Notes: generated by a model from the sequence alone, not told the origin. A stretch of DNA of 64,000 nucleotides from Massilia sp. YIM B02769 (GCF_030411995.1 NZ_JASNRC010000007.1:189599-253598), one strand, 5' to 3'. Counted from the first letter of the stretch, positions 25,021 to 35,705 are shown. Program-made: numbers and translations.

Positions 25021-27732
25021 TCAGAACTTGTAGCCCAGGCGCACGTGCCAGCGGCGGCCGAGCAGGTCGTAGGTCATCGTGTCGGTATTACCGTCCGTCC
25101 AGCTCTGGATGTACGGCGGCTTCTTGTCGAACAGGTTATCGATACCGAACGAAATCGCCACGGCCTTGTTGAAGGCATACTTCACGCTCGCGTTGTGATA
25201 AACGACGCTCGGTGCCTGCGCGCCGATGTCGCCAGGCGCCGCATTGATATCGTCCGCCTTGCCGATGTACTGGACGGTGTACGAGCCGGACCACGGTCCG
25301 ATCCCGGTCGTCAGCGACGCGGTCGAACGCCACTTGGCGTAGCTGCCGCGGCCACCCGTGATCTTGCCGGCGTATTCGATCACCTCCCCGCCCGGGAACG
25401 GAGCGACGTCGAACCGGTTCAGGCGCGACACATCGGCCGACAGCGACGAATTCCAGCCGTACAGCTTGAAGTCATACAAGGCGCCAAAGTCGATGCCGGA
25501 GACGCGTTGCTGGGCCGCGTTGGCAGGCTGCGAGGACAGGAAGTTGATTTCGCCGGTGCGCGGATCGCGCGTGAAGCTCGACGGGCTGCAGAAGATGTGC
25601 GACAGCCCCGGGGAGTTGTAGCACACGGCCAGCTTGGTCGAACCGGGTACCGTCTCGATCGCGTTGTCGATCTCGATATTGAAATAGTCGAGCGTCAGGG
25701 TCAGCGACTTCGACGGGGTCCAGACCGCGCCCACGGTAAAGGTGTCCGCCTCTTCGGGTTTCAGATTCGGATTGCCGCCGCCGGTCGTCAGGATGGACGG
25801 ACCGAACTGGCGGAAGCCCGCCGGCAGGCCCGAGGCCTGGCAGTTCCTGTAGACCGCTGAATTCGGGTCCATCGTATTCCAGCTGTTGCAGGGATCGGTG
25901 GTCGTCAGGTTGCCCTCGGACACTCCACCGAAGAGTTCCGGGACGTTCGGTACCCGGAAAGCGGTCGAGCGATTGGCGCGCAGCTTCAGCGACGGAATGA
26001 CCTGCCAGTCCAGGCCGAGCTTGTAGGTGGCCTGCGAGCCGAACAGGCTGTAGTCGGAATAGCGCGCCGCCGCGTTCAGGTTCAGCGCGTCCACGAACGG
26101 GAGTTTCGCCAGCACCGGAACCGACAGCTCGGCGAACACCTCGCGCGCGCTGTACTGGCCGGCGATCGGGTCCTGGGCATTGGTATTGGCTGCGCCCGAC
26201 ACGATCAGACTGTCCGGATCGCGCCAGCCCTGCTCGCGGCGGTACTCGAAGCCGGAAGCGAATCCGACCGGGCCCGCCGGCAGGGAAAACAGCTCCCCGC
26301 TGACGCTCGCATTAAAACTCTTCTGGTCGTTGCCGCCATGGTCGCGCGTCGTGAAGTGGATGTAGTCGAGCACAGCTGGGCTGAGATTGCCGTAGCCGAG
26401 GTAGTTTCCGCAAGGGGCAGCGCCCGGACCGGTCCCGCACGTCGCCGCGTTCAGCGTCGCATCCACACGGTCCAGGTTGATGATGTTGGTCATGCCGTCG
26501 ACACCGGTATTGCGGCCCCAGTTCAGGGATGCCGACCAGTCCCAGCTGCCTGCGATCGTTCCCTTCAGGCCTGCGAGCACGCGGAAGGTGTTGGTCTCCT
26601 GGAAGAAGTAGCGCGGCCCGACTTCGGCGACGCGGCGCCGCTCTAGAGTCAGGTCCTGGCCGGTCGGATTAGTCGGATGGCTCGCGGCAATCTGAATCGG
26701 GCGGTAGACACCAATTGCGCCCGGTGTGGCAAGCTGCTCGGACTGTCGATTGGTGAACATCAGCTCGGTGAAGAGCTCGACCTTCTCGCTCAGGTGCACA
26801 TTACCGAAAGCGCTGACGCCGATGCGCTTGATGGGATTGACCGCATTCAGGAACGGGTTGCTATTGTAGGCATGCTTGGCCGCGCTATAGGTTTCGAAGC
26901 CGCGCGGGTTACCGTTCGGGTCCTGGTTGAAATTGACGCGCCTCCCGTCTGCGAGCCGCGCCCGACCCCCGATGGTCGAGGAACTGCCCGAGCAAACCAG
27001 TTCGCCGTCGTCTTCCACCAGTGCGCAAGGCGCGCGCGAGGCCAGGTTGACCGCCTCGCTTTCCGAGTAATTCAGCGAGGCGATCAGGGAGCCACGCTCG
27101 CTGCGCGTACCCCAGACCACGTCGGCCGACTTCTCGGCGCCGTCCCCTTCCGCGGTCCTGCCGTAGCGGACCGAGGCTTCGACGCCGTCGAAGGCCTTCT
27201 TGGTGATGATGTTGACCACGCCGGCGACGGCGTCGGCGCCATAGATCGCCGAGGCACCGTCCTTGAGCACCTCGACGCGCTCGATCATCGCGACCGGGAT
27301 CATGTTCAGGTCGACGGAGCTGTTGGCGCCGGTGCCGCCCGAGACCACGCGCCTGCCGTTGAGCAGGACCAGCGTACGATCGATACCCAGGCCGCGCAGG
27401 TTCACCTGGGTCGTGCCATAACCGTTGCTGGTCCAGTAGGCGCTGGACTGGTTGCCCGCGGTGCCGGCCGACGACGGCAGGCGCTGCAGCAGCGTCTCGA
27501 CCGAGATCGCGCCGGAGCGCTGGATGGTGTCGGCGTCGATCACCGTGACCGGCCCCACGCCGGAAATCTGCTCCTGCCTCAGGTTGATCCGGCTGCCCGT
27601 GATCTGGACGCGTTGCATTCCTCCGCCGTCGGCGGGTTCGCCGGTAGTCGCGGGCTGCTGGGCGTGAACGCCTTGGTGCGACATCGCCAGCACAAGCGCG
27701 GCGGTGGCCGCCGGAATGGTCTTGTATTTCAT
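25021..27732 (-). CDS. TonB-dependent outer-membrane receptor
   Basis: 903 residues. A signal peptide ends near GVHAQ. The TonB box/plug region has VQITGSRINLRQEQISGVGP and DGASAIYGADAVAGVVNIIT, followed by a large 22-strand-type barrel ending in VRLGYKF with a terminal Phe. It imports a bound ligand using TonB energy. The ATG follows a GGAGAG ribosome site; an upstream in-frame ATG is less well placed. The ligand cannot be read from sequence. The upstream CopL-like gene and downstream PepSY reductase suggest a metal complex. There is no FecA-type signalling extension. Confidence 0.88.
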   Translation of the reverse strand: MKYKTIPAATAALVLAMSHQGVHAQQPATTGEPADGGGMQRVQITGSRINLRQEQISGVGPVTVIDADTIQRSGAISVETLLQRLPSSAGTAGNQSSAYWTSNGYGTTQVNLRGLGIDRTLVLLNGRRVVSGGTGANSSVDLNMIPVAMIERVEVLKDGASAIYGADAVAGVVNIITKKAFDGVEASVRYGRTAEGDGAEKSADVVWGTRSERGSLIASLNYSESEAVNLASRAPCALVEDDGELVCSGSSSTIGGRARLADGRRVNFNQDPNGNPRGFETYSAAKHAYNSNPFLNAVNPIKRIGVSAFGNVHLSEKVELFTELMFTNRQSEQLATPGAIGVYRPIQIAASHPTNPTGQDLTLERRRVAEVGPRYFFQETNTFRVLAGLKGTIAGSWDWSASLNWGRNTGVDGMTNIINLDRVDATLNAATCGTGPGAAPCGNYLGYGNLSPAVLDYIHFTTRDHGGNDQKSFNASVSGELFSLPAGPVGFASGFEYRREQGWRDPDSLIVSGAANTNAQDPIAGQYSAREVFAELSVPVLAKLPFVDALNLNAAARYSDYSLFGSQATYKLGLDWQVIPSLKLRANRSTAFRVPNVPELFGGVSEGNLTTTDPCNSWNTMDPNSAVYRNCQASGLPAGFRQFGPSILTTGGGNPNLKPEEADTFTVGAVWTPSKSLTLTLDYFNIEIDNAIETVPGSTKLAVCYNSPGLSHIFCSPSSFTRDPRTGEINFLSSQPANAAQQRVSGIDFGALYDFKLYGWNSSLSADVSRLNRFDVAPFPGGEVIEYAGKITGGRGSYAKWRSTASLTTGIGPWSGSYTVQYIGKADDINAAPGDIGAQAPSVVYHNASVKYAFNKAVAISFGIDNLFDKKPPYIQSWTDGNTDTMTYDLLGRRWHVRLGYKF

Positions 27733-27961
27733 TTTTCTCTCCAGGTGCATTGTTTTAGAAACCGAGATACGGGCAGGCGACGGGTTGCCGCCGATGCCAG
27801 GGGCAGTGTTTGCCTGCAGGAGCGGGCATGGAGGGACCAATGGTCCAATAGCCAGTACGGAAGCCACGGCTACCCGGCCGGTGCACGCGAGCACAGGTAC
27901 CGGAAGACACGCCGGGAGTTCAGCAGGGCCTACAGGAAAGCGTCAGTCCGGACGCGAAGGG

Positions 27962-28402
27962 TCACGCGAGCCGTGGTGGCCGCTCAATGCGGGCGCGTAT
28001 GTGCCCGGTAAAGGAAGAGAGGTGGAATAGTTGCACGCTGCTGACGGCTTCTTCGACCGCGGTAAGGACAACGATAGGAGGCGGAGCACATGCGCCGATA
28101 CAGCATTGCGCGCAGGTGCCGCAGCCGGTAGCTTCATGAACGTCGCTCGCTGTCTCGCAGTCGTCGCAGGGCTGTTCGTCTTGCGGGGCTGCTTGCCTAT
28201 GGTCGGGCATGTCCTCGTGCCCTGCTTCATGCGCTTCCATATCTTGCATCTCGTGCACAAGCATGGCGGTGTGGCCCGCGCTGCCATCAACGGCAGCTTG
28301 ATGGTCCATGCCGCATTCTGCTGTTGCTACCCCGGCCATGCTCCGCATCGGCAGGGACACGACAAGCAGGAACAGGAAGAATATTCGGAACGGCTTACGC
28401 AT
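27962..28402 (-). CDS. Small secreted Cys/His-rich protein (CopL-like family)
   Basis: 146 residues. The signal peptide (FFLFLLVVSLPMRSMAG) is followed by ECGMDHQAAVDG, an acidic/His stretch (EAGHEDMPDH), CDDCE, and a Cys cluster GCGTCAQCCIGACAPPP. The C terminus HIRARIERPPRLA is almost the same as in the 14053 protein. It lies upstream of the TonB receptor on the same strand, as its paralogue lies upstream of copA. An earlier in-frame start is rejected because this ATG sits 6 nt after a strong -10. Confidence 0.7.
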   Translation of the reverse strand: MRKPFRIFFLFLLVVSLPMRSMAGVATAECGMDHQAAVDGSAGHTAMLVHEMQDMEAHEAGHEDMPDHRQAAPQDEQPCDDCETASDVHEATGCGTCAQCCIGACAPPPIVVLTAVEEAVSSVQLFHLSSFTGHIRARIERPPRLA

Positions 28403-28408
28403 GTGATT

Positions 28409-28417
28409 AATGTAGCA
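28409..28417 (-). promoter_or_regulatory. Extended -10 element before CopL-like gene of the TonB-receptor unit
   Basis: Minus-strand TGCTACATT followed by AATCAC and the ATG; no ribosome site. About 30 bp upstream an AAAATGTAAC stretch resembles part of the copR-upstream element (AAATGTAATC), so CopR control is possible. Confidence 0.5.
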
Positions 28418-28613
28418 CGGCAATTATCAGTTTTGCACACATTCTGTTACATTTTTCCCACATTGTATACGTACCGTCGTCAGTGGTCCTGAACCACTCG
28501 GGTGTCGAGTATCTATAGCGGTAAATAGTGTCCGTAGGCGCCGCCATGTTGCACCGGCACCATGCGCGACGGACGATACCGCGCTCAACTCATCCGTCGC
28601 GCCGGCAACATGC

Positions 28614-29057
28614 TTACTTCACGGCCGTAATGACGTACTTGCCGCCTTGCTGCTCGATCTCCACGTCTACTTTCTTGCCGACCGAAAGTTTGTCGAACAT
28701 GGCCTTGTTTTTGACGGCAAAGCCCATCGTCATGGACGGCCAGTTCAGGCTTTTGATCGGCCCATGCGCGAGCGTCACGGTTCCTGCGGCCGGGTCGACG
28801 GATTTCACCGTACCGATAGCCTCATGGCGAGTGGCCTGCGCACCTTTGTTTGCTTGCTGTACGCTCATGCCCTTCATCATTTCCTCACACGACTTGGCGT
28901 CCATGTTTTGCATGTTCATGCCTTCCATGTTCATGCCTTTCATCATGTCCTGGCACGACTTAGTGTTCATGCCGGTTTGACTCGGCTGTGCCTGCGCGGC
29001 GCCCAATCCAGACACGGCAAGGGCTAACATCGTGGCAATCATGGTGTGACGTTTCAT
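28614..29057 (-). CDS. cusF: CusF-like protein with Met-rich N-terminal extension
   Basis: 147 residues. After the signal peptide (GLGAAQAQ) comes a repeated Met/Cys region (SCQDMMKGMNMEGMNM, SCEEMMKGM), then a CusF domain with GTVKSVDPAAGTVTLAHGPI and LNWPSMTMGFAV. The Trp and two Met residues match the Cu(I)/Ag(I) site of E. coli CusF better than the two other CusF copies here, which have Asn-Met instead of Trp-Pro. The second of two adjacent ATGs is better spaced from AAGGAAA. It sits just after cusA, completing a cusCBAF order. Confidence 0.88.
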   Translation of the reverse strand: MKRHTMIATMLALAVSGLGAAQAQPSQTGMNTKSCQDMMKGMNMEGMNMQNMDAKSCEEMMKGMSVQQANKGAQATRHEAIGTVKSVDPAAGTVTLAHGPIKSLNWPSMTMGFAVKNKAMFDKLSVGKKVDVEIEQQGGKYVITAVK

Positions 29058-29133
29058 CATATTTCCTTTCGTATTTCAGTTGAGGTGGGTGTATTTGCAG
29101 GCCCAGCGGCGCAGATACCGCATGCCTGCCGTG

Positions 29134-32100
29134 CTATTTCGCATGAATCGTTCGCTCCTCGGCCGCAGGTACCTGGCGCAGCCCGTGCATGCGCCGCGCC
29201 TGGCGGCGGCGCAGCAGCAGGTAGGCCGCAGGCACCACGAACATCGACAGCAGCGGCGCTGTCACCATGCCGCCGACCATCGGTGCGGCGATCCGCTGCA
29301 TGACTTCGGAACCCGTCCCAGCGCCGATCATGATCGGCACGATACCCGCGATGATGACTGCGACCGTCATCGCCTTTGGCCGCACGCGCAGGACGGCGCC
29401 TTCGCGGATCGCGTCGACCAGGTCGGCTTCGCTGTCGCGTCCGGCCTCGACGCGGGCTTCCCAGGCATGCTTCAGGTACAGCAGCATGATCACGCCGAAT
29501 TCAGCTGCCACACCAGCAAGCGCAATGAAGCCGACGCCGCTCGGTACCGACAAGTGGTGCCCGAGCAGCCACAGCAGCCACACGCCGCCGGCCAGCGCGA
29601 ACGGCAAGGTGGCCATGATGAGAACGGCTTCGTCGAGGCGCTTGAAGGTGAAATAGAGCAGGACGAAGATGATCACCAGCGTGACCGGAACCACGATCTT
29701 CAGCTTCGCCGTCGCGCGTTCCAGATACTCGAACTGGCCGGACCACGATACCGAATAGCCGGGCGGCAGCTTGACCTCGCTGGCCACGGCCTGCTGCATG
29801 TCGCGTACTGCCGAGCTGAGGTCGCGGCCGCGAATGTCGACGTAGACCCAGCCCGACAGGCGCGCGTTCTCGCTCTTGAGCATGGGCGGTCCATCCTCAA
29901 TGCGGATTGCCGCGACATCGCCGAGCCGGATCTGGGCGCCACGCTCGGTCAGGACCGGTAGCTCGCGCAGTTTTTCGACCGAATCGCGCACCTCGCGCGG
30001 GTAACGCACGCTGATCGGAAAGCGCTGCAATCCCTCGACCGTTTCACCGATGTTGTCTCCGCCAATCGCGGACGACACAACGCTTTGCACGTCGGCGATG
30101 TTCAGCCCGTAGCGCGCAGCGGTATCCCGGTCAATCTTCACGTCGATGTAACGGCCCCCATTTAGGCGCTCGGCCAGCGCGGATGACACGCCCGGCACTT
30201 TTTTTACGGCATGCTCGATCTCGCCGGTGATGCGGTCGATGACCTTCAAATCGGTGCCCGCGATCTTGACGCCGACGGGGCTCTTGATGCCGGTGGCCAG
30301 CATGTCGATGCGGTTGCGGATGGGCGGAACCCAGACGTTCGACAGGCCGGCAACCTTGACAATGCGGTCCAGCTCCTCGACCAGTTTGTCAGGCGTCATG
30401 CCGGCACGCCACTGGTCGCGTGGCTTGAGCTGGATCGTGGTCTCGAACATCTCCAGCGGCGCCGGGTCGGTGGCCGACTCCGCGCGGCCAGCCTTGCCGA
30501 ACACACTTTGCACTTCCGGGACAGTCTTGATCAGGCGATCGGTCTGCTGCAAGAGTTCAGCCGCCTTGCCGACGCCAAGTCCAGGCAGGGCCGACGGCAT
30601 GTATAGCAGGTCGCCTTCGTCGAGCGGCGGCATGAACTCGCCGCCCAGGCGTGACAATGGCCAAACTGTCGCGGCAGCGATCAGGCCCGCAGCGATGATC
30701 GCTGTCTTCGGATACCGCAACACGCGTTCGAGCAGCGGGCGGTACAGCCAGATCAGACCGCGGTTGAGCGGATTGCTTTGTTCGTCCGGAATGCGGCCAC
30801 GGATCAGGTAGCCCATCAACACCGGGATCAGCGTCACGGACAGGCCTGCGGCGGCGGCCATGGCATAGGTCTTCGTGAAGGCCAGCGGCGCAAACAGCTT
30901 GCCTTCCTGCGCTTCGAGCGTGAACACCGGCACGAATGACAGCACGATGATCAGCAGCGAGAAGAACAAGGCCGGGCCGACCTCGGCAGCCGCATCGCCG
31001 ATCACACGCCAGTGTTCGTCGCCAGCGAGCTTCTTGCCGGGATGGGCGTGGTTCCATGCCTCGATATGCTTGTGGGCGTTTTCGATCATGACCACGGCTG
31101 CGTCGACCATCGCGCCGACCGCGATTGCAATCCCGCCGAGCGACATGATGTTCGCATTCACACCCTGGTAGTACATGACCAGGTAAGCCGCGAGGATGCC
31201 GATTGGCAGTGACACGATCGCCACCAGCGCCGAACGCATGTGGAACAGGAAGATCGCACAGACCAGTGCGACCACAATGAATTCCTCGATCAGCTTGTGT
31301 TCGAGGTTGGTGACTGCACGCGTGATGAGGCCCGAGCGGTCGTAGGTCGGTACGATCTCGACACCGGGCGGCAGGCTCGACTTGAGCTCCGCAAGCTTTG
31401 CCTTGACCGCGTCGATCGTCTCGAGTGCGTTCTTCCCAGAGCGCATGACGATCACGCCACCGGCCACTTCGCCTTCGCCATTCAGCTCCGCGATGCCGCG
31501 CCGCATCTCCGGGCCGATCTGGATACGAGCGACATCACCAAGTCGTACCGGCACACCGGCCTCGCTGGTTGTCAGCGGAATCTTGCGAAAATCGTCGAGC
31601 GATTGCAGATAGCCGGACGCGCGCACCATGTATTCGGCTTCGCCCAGCTCCAGTACCGAGCCTCCGGTCTCCTGGTTGGCCTTTTGCACGGCGTCGACGA
31701 TCCTGGCGTGCGAAATACCGAAAGCACGCATCTTGTCAGGGTCCAGCTGGATCTGGTACTGCTTGACCATGCCGCCAATGCTGGCGACTTCCGACACGTT
31801 CGCGACCGCCTTCAGTTCGTATTTGAGGAACCAGTCCTGTAGGGCGCGCAACTGTGACAGGTCGTGCTTGCCGCTCTTGTCGACGAGCGCGTATTCGTAC
31901 ACCCACCCCACTCCGGTGGCGTCCGGCCCGAGCGATGGTTTCGCTTGCGGCGGCAGGCGCGACTGCACTTGGTTGAGGTATTCGAGCACCCGCGAACGTG
32001 CCCAGTAGGGATCGGTGCCGTCATCGAACAGGATGTAGACGAACGAGTCGCCGAAAAAGGAATAGCCGCGTACCGTCTTCGCTCCCGGCACGGACAGCAT

Positions 32101-32316
32101 GGTCGTCGTCAATGGATACGTGACCTGGTTTTCGACGATTTGCGGTGCCTGTCCCGGGTAGGTGGTGCGGATGATCACCTGCGTATCCGACAAGTCCGGG
32201 ATGGCGTCGAGCGGCGTTTTCGACAGAGCCCACACGCCCCAGGCCGTCAGGCCGGCAGTGGCCAGCAAGACCAGGAAACGGTTGACGATGGACCAGCGGA
32301 TCAGCTTGGCGATCAT
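29134..32316 (-). CDS. cusA: CusA-type Cu(I)/Ag(I) RND efflux pump
   Basis: 1060 residues, 12 TM helices and two large periplasmic loops. The TM4 motif [20 protein letters not shown] is the HME4 (monovalent cation) signature. The export-path Met residues are recognisable in [13 protein letters not shown] and [15 protein letters not shown]. The segment [13 protein letters not shown] lacks the third Met that I recall at this place in E. coli CusA (GGAMVGETVEG); that comparison is from memory. Start codon overlaps the cusB stop. It exports Cu(I)/Ag(I) from periplasm and cytoplasm through the CusC channel. Confidence 0.94.
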   Translation of the reverse strand: MIAKLIRWSIVNRFLVLLATAGLTAWGVWALSKTPLDAIPDLSDTQVIIRTTYPGQAPQIVENQVTYPLTTTMLSVPGAKTVRGYSFFGDSFVYILFDDGTDPYWARSRVLEYLNQVQSRLPPQAKPSLGPDATGVGWVYEYALVDKSGKHDLSQLRALQDWFLKYELKAVANVSEVASIGGMVKQYQIQLDPDKMRAFGISHARIVDAVQKANQETGGSVLELGEAEYMVRASGYLQSLDDFRKIPLTTSEAGVPVRLGDVARIQIGPEMRRGIAELNGEGEVAGGVIVMRSGKNALETIDAVKAKLAELKSSLPPGVEIVPTYDRSGLITRAVTNLEHKLIEEFIVVALVCAIFLFHMRSALVAIVSLPIGILAAYLVMYYQGVNANIMSLGGIAIAVGAMVDAAVVMIENAHKHIEAWNHAHPGKKLAGDEHWRVIGDAAAEVGPALFFSLLIIVLSFVPVFTLEAQEGKLFAPLAFTKTYAMAAAAGLSVTLIPVLMGYLIRGRIPDEQSNPLNRGLIWLYRPLLERVLRYPKTAIIAAGLIAAATVWPLSRLGGEFMPPLDEGDLLYMPSALPGLGVGKAAELLQQTDRLIKTVPEVQSVFGKAGRAESATDPAPLEMFETTIQLKPRDQWRAGMTPDKLVEELDRIVKVAGLSNVWVPPIRNRIDMLATGIKSPVGVKIAGTDLKVIDRITGEIEHAVKKVPGVSSALAERLNGGRYIDVKIDRDTAARYGLNIADVQSVVSSAIGGDNIGETVEGLQRFPISVRYPREVRDSVEKLRELPVLTERGAQIRLGDVAAIRIEDGPPMLKSENARLSGWVYVDIRGRDLSSAVRDMQQAVASEVKLPPGYSVSWSGQFEYLERATAKLKIVVPVTLVIIFVLLYFTFKRLDEAVLIMATLPFALAGGVWLLWLLGHHLSVPSGVGFIALAGVAAEFGVIMLLYLKHAWEARVEAGRDSEADLVDAIREGAVLRVRPKAMTVAVIIAGIVPIMIGAGTGSEVMQRIAAPMVGGMVTAPLLSMFVVPAAYLLLRRRQARRMHGLRQVPAAEERTIHAK

Positions 32317-33851
32317 TTGCCGTCTCCGCTACCGGTTTGCTTGTCGGCCGGCGTGATCGACGTGATCTGGTAGTCGCCCTCCGGAGTCTGCCGGATCTCG
32401 AACGTGACCTGGTTACCCACGGCGATATTGCGCGGCAAGCCGTCCGGCGGCAGTTTGAACGGCATCGTCATTGGTCCCCATTGCAGCGTCGGCATCGCCT
32501 CGTGCGATAGCGTGATACTGTCGGGATCGATCTTCTCGACGCGGCCACGACCATGGTGCGCCGGGGCGGCAGCCGCTTTGGCGCCGTTGGCGGCACCCGC
32601 ATCGCCCATGCGTGCGATCACGCCCTTGAGACTGGCTTCCGAGTCGACCAGGAACTGCCCGGACGCGACGACCTTCTGGCCGGCCGACAGGCCGCTGTGG
32701 ATCTCCGTTTGGCCATTGGCTTCGCTCCCCGTTTCCACCTCGACCGGAGCGAACTTCCCATCCTCGCTCGCAACGAATACGACGCTGCGGGTGCCGGTCT
32801 GGATCACGGCCTCGCTCGGCACCAGCAAGATGGCCTTGCGCGCGGCCGGTGTCAGGCTAACCGTTGCGAACATGCCCGGCACCAGCCGTCCCTCCGGGTT
32901 GGCGAGCTCGATGCGCGCCTTCAGGGTGCGTGTGGCGGGATCGATTTCAGGCAGGATCGCGCCGACCTTGCCGTGGAAGGTCATACCGGGCCAGGCGGCG
33001 GCGCGTGCCTGGACGGTGCTGCCCGGATGTACCTGGGCGGCTGCCGCTTCAGGAATCTCGGCATTCACCCAGACAGTGGACAGGCCATTGATGCGGTACA
33101 GCGACGCACCGGGCATGACGGTCATACCCTCGCGCACGGCAAGCTCGGCCACCACGCCAGACACTGGTGAGGTGATCGTCAAACGCGGATGAACCTTGCC
33201 ACTTTTCTCTATTTGGCGGATCTGCTCGCCGGTCATGCCGGCCAGCCGCATGCGCTGGCGTGCCGCGTCAGCGAGATCCGCCGACATACGGCGTGCGGCC
33301 AGGTAGTCCTCCTGCGCCGCCACCCAGTCGGGGACGTAGATATCGGCCAGCGCCTGGCCTTTGCGGACACGGTCGAGCGGCGCACGTACGTGAAGGCGCT
33401 CGACATACCCATTGGCACGGGCCTGCACGAGGAAAAGATCGCGCTCATTCCAGGCCACGCTACCCACCGATTCAAGCGTTGTGGTAAGGCTGCCTTCCTT
33501 CACCTCGGCCGTCCGGATGCCGAGGTTTTGCTGTACGCGCGGGCTGATTGCAACTTTGCCGTCATCGCCTGATTCGTCGGCATACACCGGCACGAGCTGC
33601 ATGTCCATGAAGGGCGACTTGCCCGGCTTGTCGAATTTTTGGCCGGGTACCATCGGGTCGTGCCAGTAGAGCACTTTTCTGCCCGTCGCAGGATCGACCT
33701 TGTCGCCGCTCGTGGACGCGCCGCTGCCGGTTATTGTTGGCATGGCGGCATGCAGGCCATGCTGCATACCGGCCCAAAACAGACCACCGCCGACGGCGAT
33801 CAGGATGGCGGCCGCGGACAACGCGAGGATGAGCTTCTTTTTCTTGGTCAT
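32313..33851 (-). CDS. cusB: CusB membrane-fusion protein with fused CusF domain
   Basis: 512 residues. An N-terminal anchor helix (about 7-29) is followed by a heavy-metal-binding domain ([20 protein letters not shown], about 62-81). Then come lipoyl, hairpin and beta-barrel domains and, from about residue 440, a CusF-like domain ([29 protein letters not shown]). The C-terminal CusF fusion puts a metallochaperone on the adaptor itself. Overlaps both cusC (upstream) and cusA (downstream) by 4 bp. It links CusA to CusC and delivers metal. Confidence 0.92.
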   Translation of the reverse strand: MTKKKKLILALSAAAILIAVGGGLFWAGMQHGLHAAMPTITGSGASTSGDKVDPATGRKVLYWHDPMVPGQKFDKPGKSPFMDMQLVPVYADESGDDGKVAISPRVQQNLGIRTAEVKEGSLTTTLESVGSVAWNERDLFLVQARANGYVERLHVRAPLDRVRKGQALADIYVPDWVAAQEDYLAARRMSADLADAARQRMRLAGMTGEQIRQIEKSGKVHPRLTITSPVSGVVAELAVREGMTVMPGASLYRINGLSTVWVNAEIPEAAAAQVHPGSTVQARAAAWPGMTFHGKVGAILPEIDPATRTLKARIELANPEGRLVPGMFATVSLTPAARKAILLVPSEAVIQTGTRSVVFVASEDGKFAPVEVETGSEANGQTEIHSGLSAGQKVVASGQFLVDSEASLKGVIARMGDAGAANGAKAAAAPAHHGRGRVEKIDPDSITLSHEAMPTLQWGPMTMPFKLPPDGLPRNIAVGNQVTFEIRQTPEGDYQITSITPADKQTGSGDGK

Positions 33852-35182
33852 TTCGTGTTCCTGGAGATGGCGGCGGCCGCCGGCATCGCGCCGTGCGAAG
33901 TGGGAAAGAGGAAGTTCAGTTCTGCCCACAGCCTGGCGGTGTCGGCTTCGAGCTGCAACCTGGAGAGATGAACGTCGAGTTCGCCACGCCGCGCGCCCAG
34001 CACCTCGGCAAGCGTCGCCTTGCCGCCACGGTAGGCAGCCAGGCTTGCCCCGCTGCGCTCTTGCGCCAGTGGGATGAGTTCCCGGGAATACCGTGCCAAG
34101 CGTTCGCGATTGGCCTGCCACTCGGCCACCATGACGCGCGTTTCCGCCGTATGCGCTCGCAGCATCTCGTCGCGTTCGGCACGAGCCTGTTCAGCCGTGA
34201 CGAGCTTGGCAGCCAGTTCGCGGTCTTGCCTGTTTTTCTGGTCCCACTGCAGCGGGACCGAGACGCCGAACGAGATCATGTTGGAATATCCCGGACCGCG
34301 CTGCGCATAGCCCACTTCCACGGTCCAGTCGGACTTCTTGTTGGCCTCGGCCAGCTTCACCTCGGTCGCAGCGACATCGACCTGCTTGTTGAGAACGGCA
34401 ATCTCGGGGTGATGGGCAAGCTGGGTATCGAGCGAGGCCGGGTCGAGCCGGATGGTGTCGAATGCCGGTTGACCGGACAGGGGCTGGTCGGCGATGTCGC
34501 CAACCCAGCGCGCGAGCGCAATCTTCGCGCTGCGTACCCGGCGCGCGGCATCGTCCATACGGTCGTCGAACTGTGCGACGGCAGCCCTGGCGGACAGTAC
34601 ATCAGCCTGGCTTCCGCGTCCGGCCCGGTAGGCGGCATCGGCGGCCTCGCGCTCACGTTGCGCCTCTTCGCGCTGGGACGCGATCACGGATGCCATTGCT
34701 TCGGCATAGTAGCGATCGAGCCAGGCAATGGCCGCCGCACGTTCGACATCGGCGATGGCCTTGTCTTTTTCGGCCAGCCCTTTGTCCGCTTCGCGCTGAT
34801 ACCGCTCAGCTTGAAAGCTGCGTTTGTCCGAGCGTGTGATTTCCTGCATCACGCCGATACGACGCATCGTCATGAAGTCCGCAGTGAAGCTTCCACGGTC
34901 GGGGCCGCTGACTGGCAGGTTGTCGACACCGATCTTGAGCACCGGATCGGGCAAGCGGCCAGCTGCCACTGCCATCTCACGTGAAGCCGTCACAGCAGCA
35001 TCCTGCGCGGTAATCTGCCGCGAGCGTTCAATGGCGAGACGCTGCGCCTCGGCCAGGGACAAGGCATCGGCGGCAAGGGCAGGCGCCGCCAAGGCCAGGG
35101 ACGTTGCCAATACGCCCAGGTATCCTGTCAGCGAAAACAGGGGAGCGCGCCCGTGACGGCGCGCGGAAAAGAAAAAGGACAT
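33848..35182 (-). CDS. cusC: CusC/TolC-family outer-membrane efflux protein
   Basis: 444 residues. A signal peptide ends ALAAD, followed by the duplicated OEP helical-barrel repeats. ITAQDAAVTASREMAVAAG lies at the start, and the second repeat contains VSVPLQWDQKNRQDRELAAK. The chosen ATG follows GGAG with a normal gap; an upstream start would add nine residues. There is no lipobox, unlike E. coli CusC. It forms the outer-membrane channel for CusBA. Confidence 0.87.
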   Translation of the reverse strand: MSFFFSARRHGRAPLFSLTGYLGVLATSLALAAPALAADALSLAEAQRLAIERSRQITAQDAAVTASREMAVAAGRLPDPVLKIGVDNLPVSGPDRGSFTADFMTMRRIGVMQEITRSDKRSFQAERYQREADKGLAEKDKAIADVERAAAIAWLDRYYAEAMASVIASQREEAQREREAADAAYRAGRGSQADVLSARAAVAQFDDRMDDAARRVRSAKIALARWVGDIADQPLSGQPAFDTIRLDPASLDTQLAHHPEIAVLNKQVDVAATEVKLAEANKKSDWTVEVGYAQRGPGYSNMISFGVSVPLQWDQKNRQDRELAAKLVTAEQARAERDEMLRAHTAETRVMVAEWQANRERLARYSRELIPLAQERSGASLAAYRGGKATLAEVLGARRGELDVHLSRLQLEADTARLWAELNFLFPTSHGAMPAAAAISRNTK

Positions 35183-35251
35183 GCGATCTCCACAAGCGTT
35201 GAAATACATCGCGTGCGCAAGCGCGCGCGGCGAATCAAGCAGGCGGAGTTG

Positions 35252-35653
35252 TCAAATACGGAAGCAGCAGTGGCGTATGGCCAAAGCCGGCTCCGTCGCA
35301 CGGGATAACGAGGGTATGGCAGCAAAAACGTCTGGAGGTGCTTCGCCATCATTGAGCAAGACCACTGACAGCGCCGGCCCGATCAACAGGTACGGCAGCA
35401 CTGTGGGCAAATCGGGTTTGTTGAGCGATTGCGGGCTGGAGTGGTTGTGCGCGTGACATATGCTCGGCTGGGCCTTGTCCATGCCGGTGCAGTGATCCAT
35501 GTCGGACATCCCGTTGTCAACCGCCGCCATCGTCATGCGTTCCGGCGTGGTCTCGTCGGGACAGACGTACGAAGCCAGAGCCAATTGGGTGAACAGCAAG
35601 CTGATCACGGCAATCACGGCGGCAACGAAGCGGGTTGAACGGGATGGTTTCAT
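35252..35653 (-). CDS. Small secreted Cys/His/Met protein heading the cus operon
   Basis: 133 residues. The signal peptide (VAAVIAVISLLFTQLALA) is followed by SYVCPDETTPERM, DMDHCTGMDK and ICHAHNHSS, then a hydrophobic C-terminal segment (PYLLIGPALSVVLL) and a CC pair near the end. The first Met with a signal peptide directly behind is chosen; two in-frame ATGs lie upstream. The position at the head of cusCBA parallels the CopL-like and CzcI-like genes elsewhere in the window, though its Cys spacing differs. Periplasmic metal binding is inferred. Confidence 0.65.
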   Translation of the reverse strand: MKPSRSTRFVAAVIAVISLLFTQLALASYVCPDETTPERMTMAAVDNGMSDMDHCTGMDKAQPSICHAHNHSSPQSLNKPDLPTVLPYLLIGPALSVVLLNDGEAPPDVFAAIPSLSRATEPALAIRHCCFRI

Positions 35654-35675
35654 CACTTTGGACATTTCAACAAGC

Positions 35676-35705
35676 ATTGTGGGGGCGCGTAGCGGCCAGT
35701 GTCAA
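35676..35705 (-). promoter_or_regulatory. Possible sigma-70 promoter of the cus operon
   Basis: Minus strand: TTGACA (35700-35705), 18 bp, CACAAT (35676-35681), about 20 nt upstream of the chosen ATG. The -35 is perfect and the -10 is weak, as expected for an activator-dependent promoter. No clear dyad sits in the spacer. Confidence 0.35.

Noticed and set aside
26677-28011. Rightward reading frame of about 444 codons over the TonB receptor
   Set aside because: Shadow of the receptor; no motif, no ribosome site.
35676-35705. MerR-type operator for the cus operon
   Set aside because: TTGACA is present but the spacer has no centred dyad and the 19-bp register gives no -10, so only an ordinary activator-dependent promoter is suggested.
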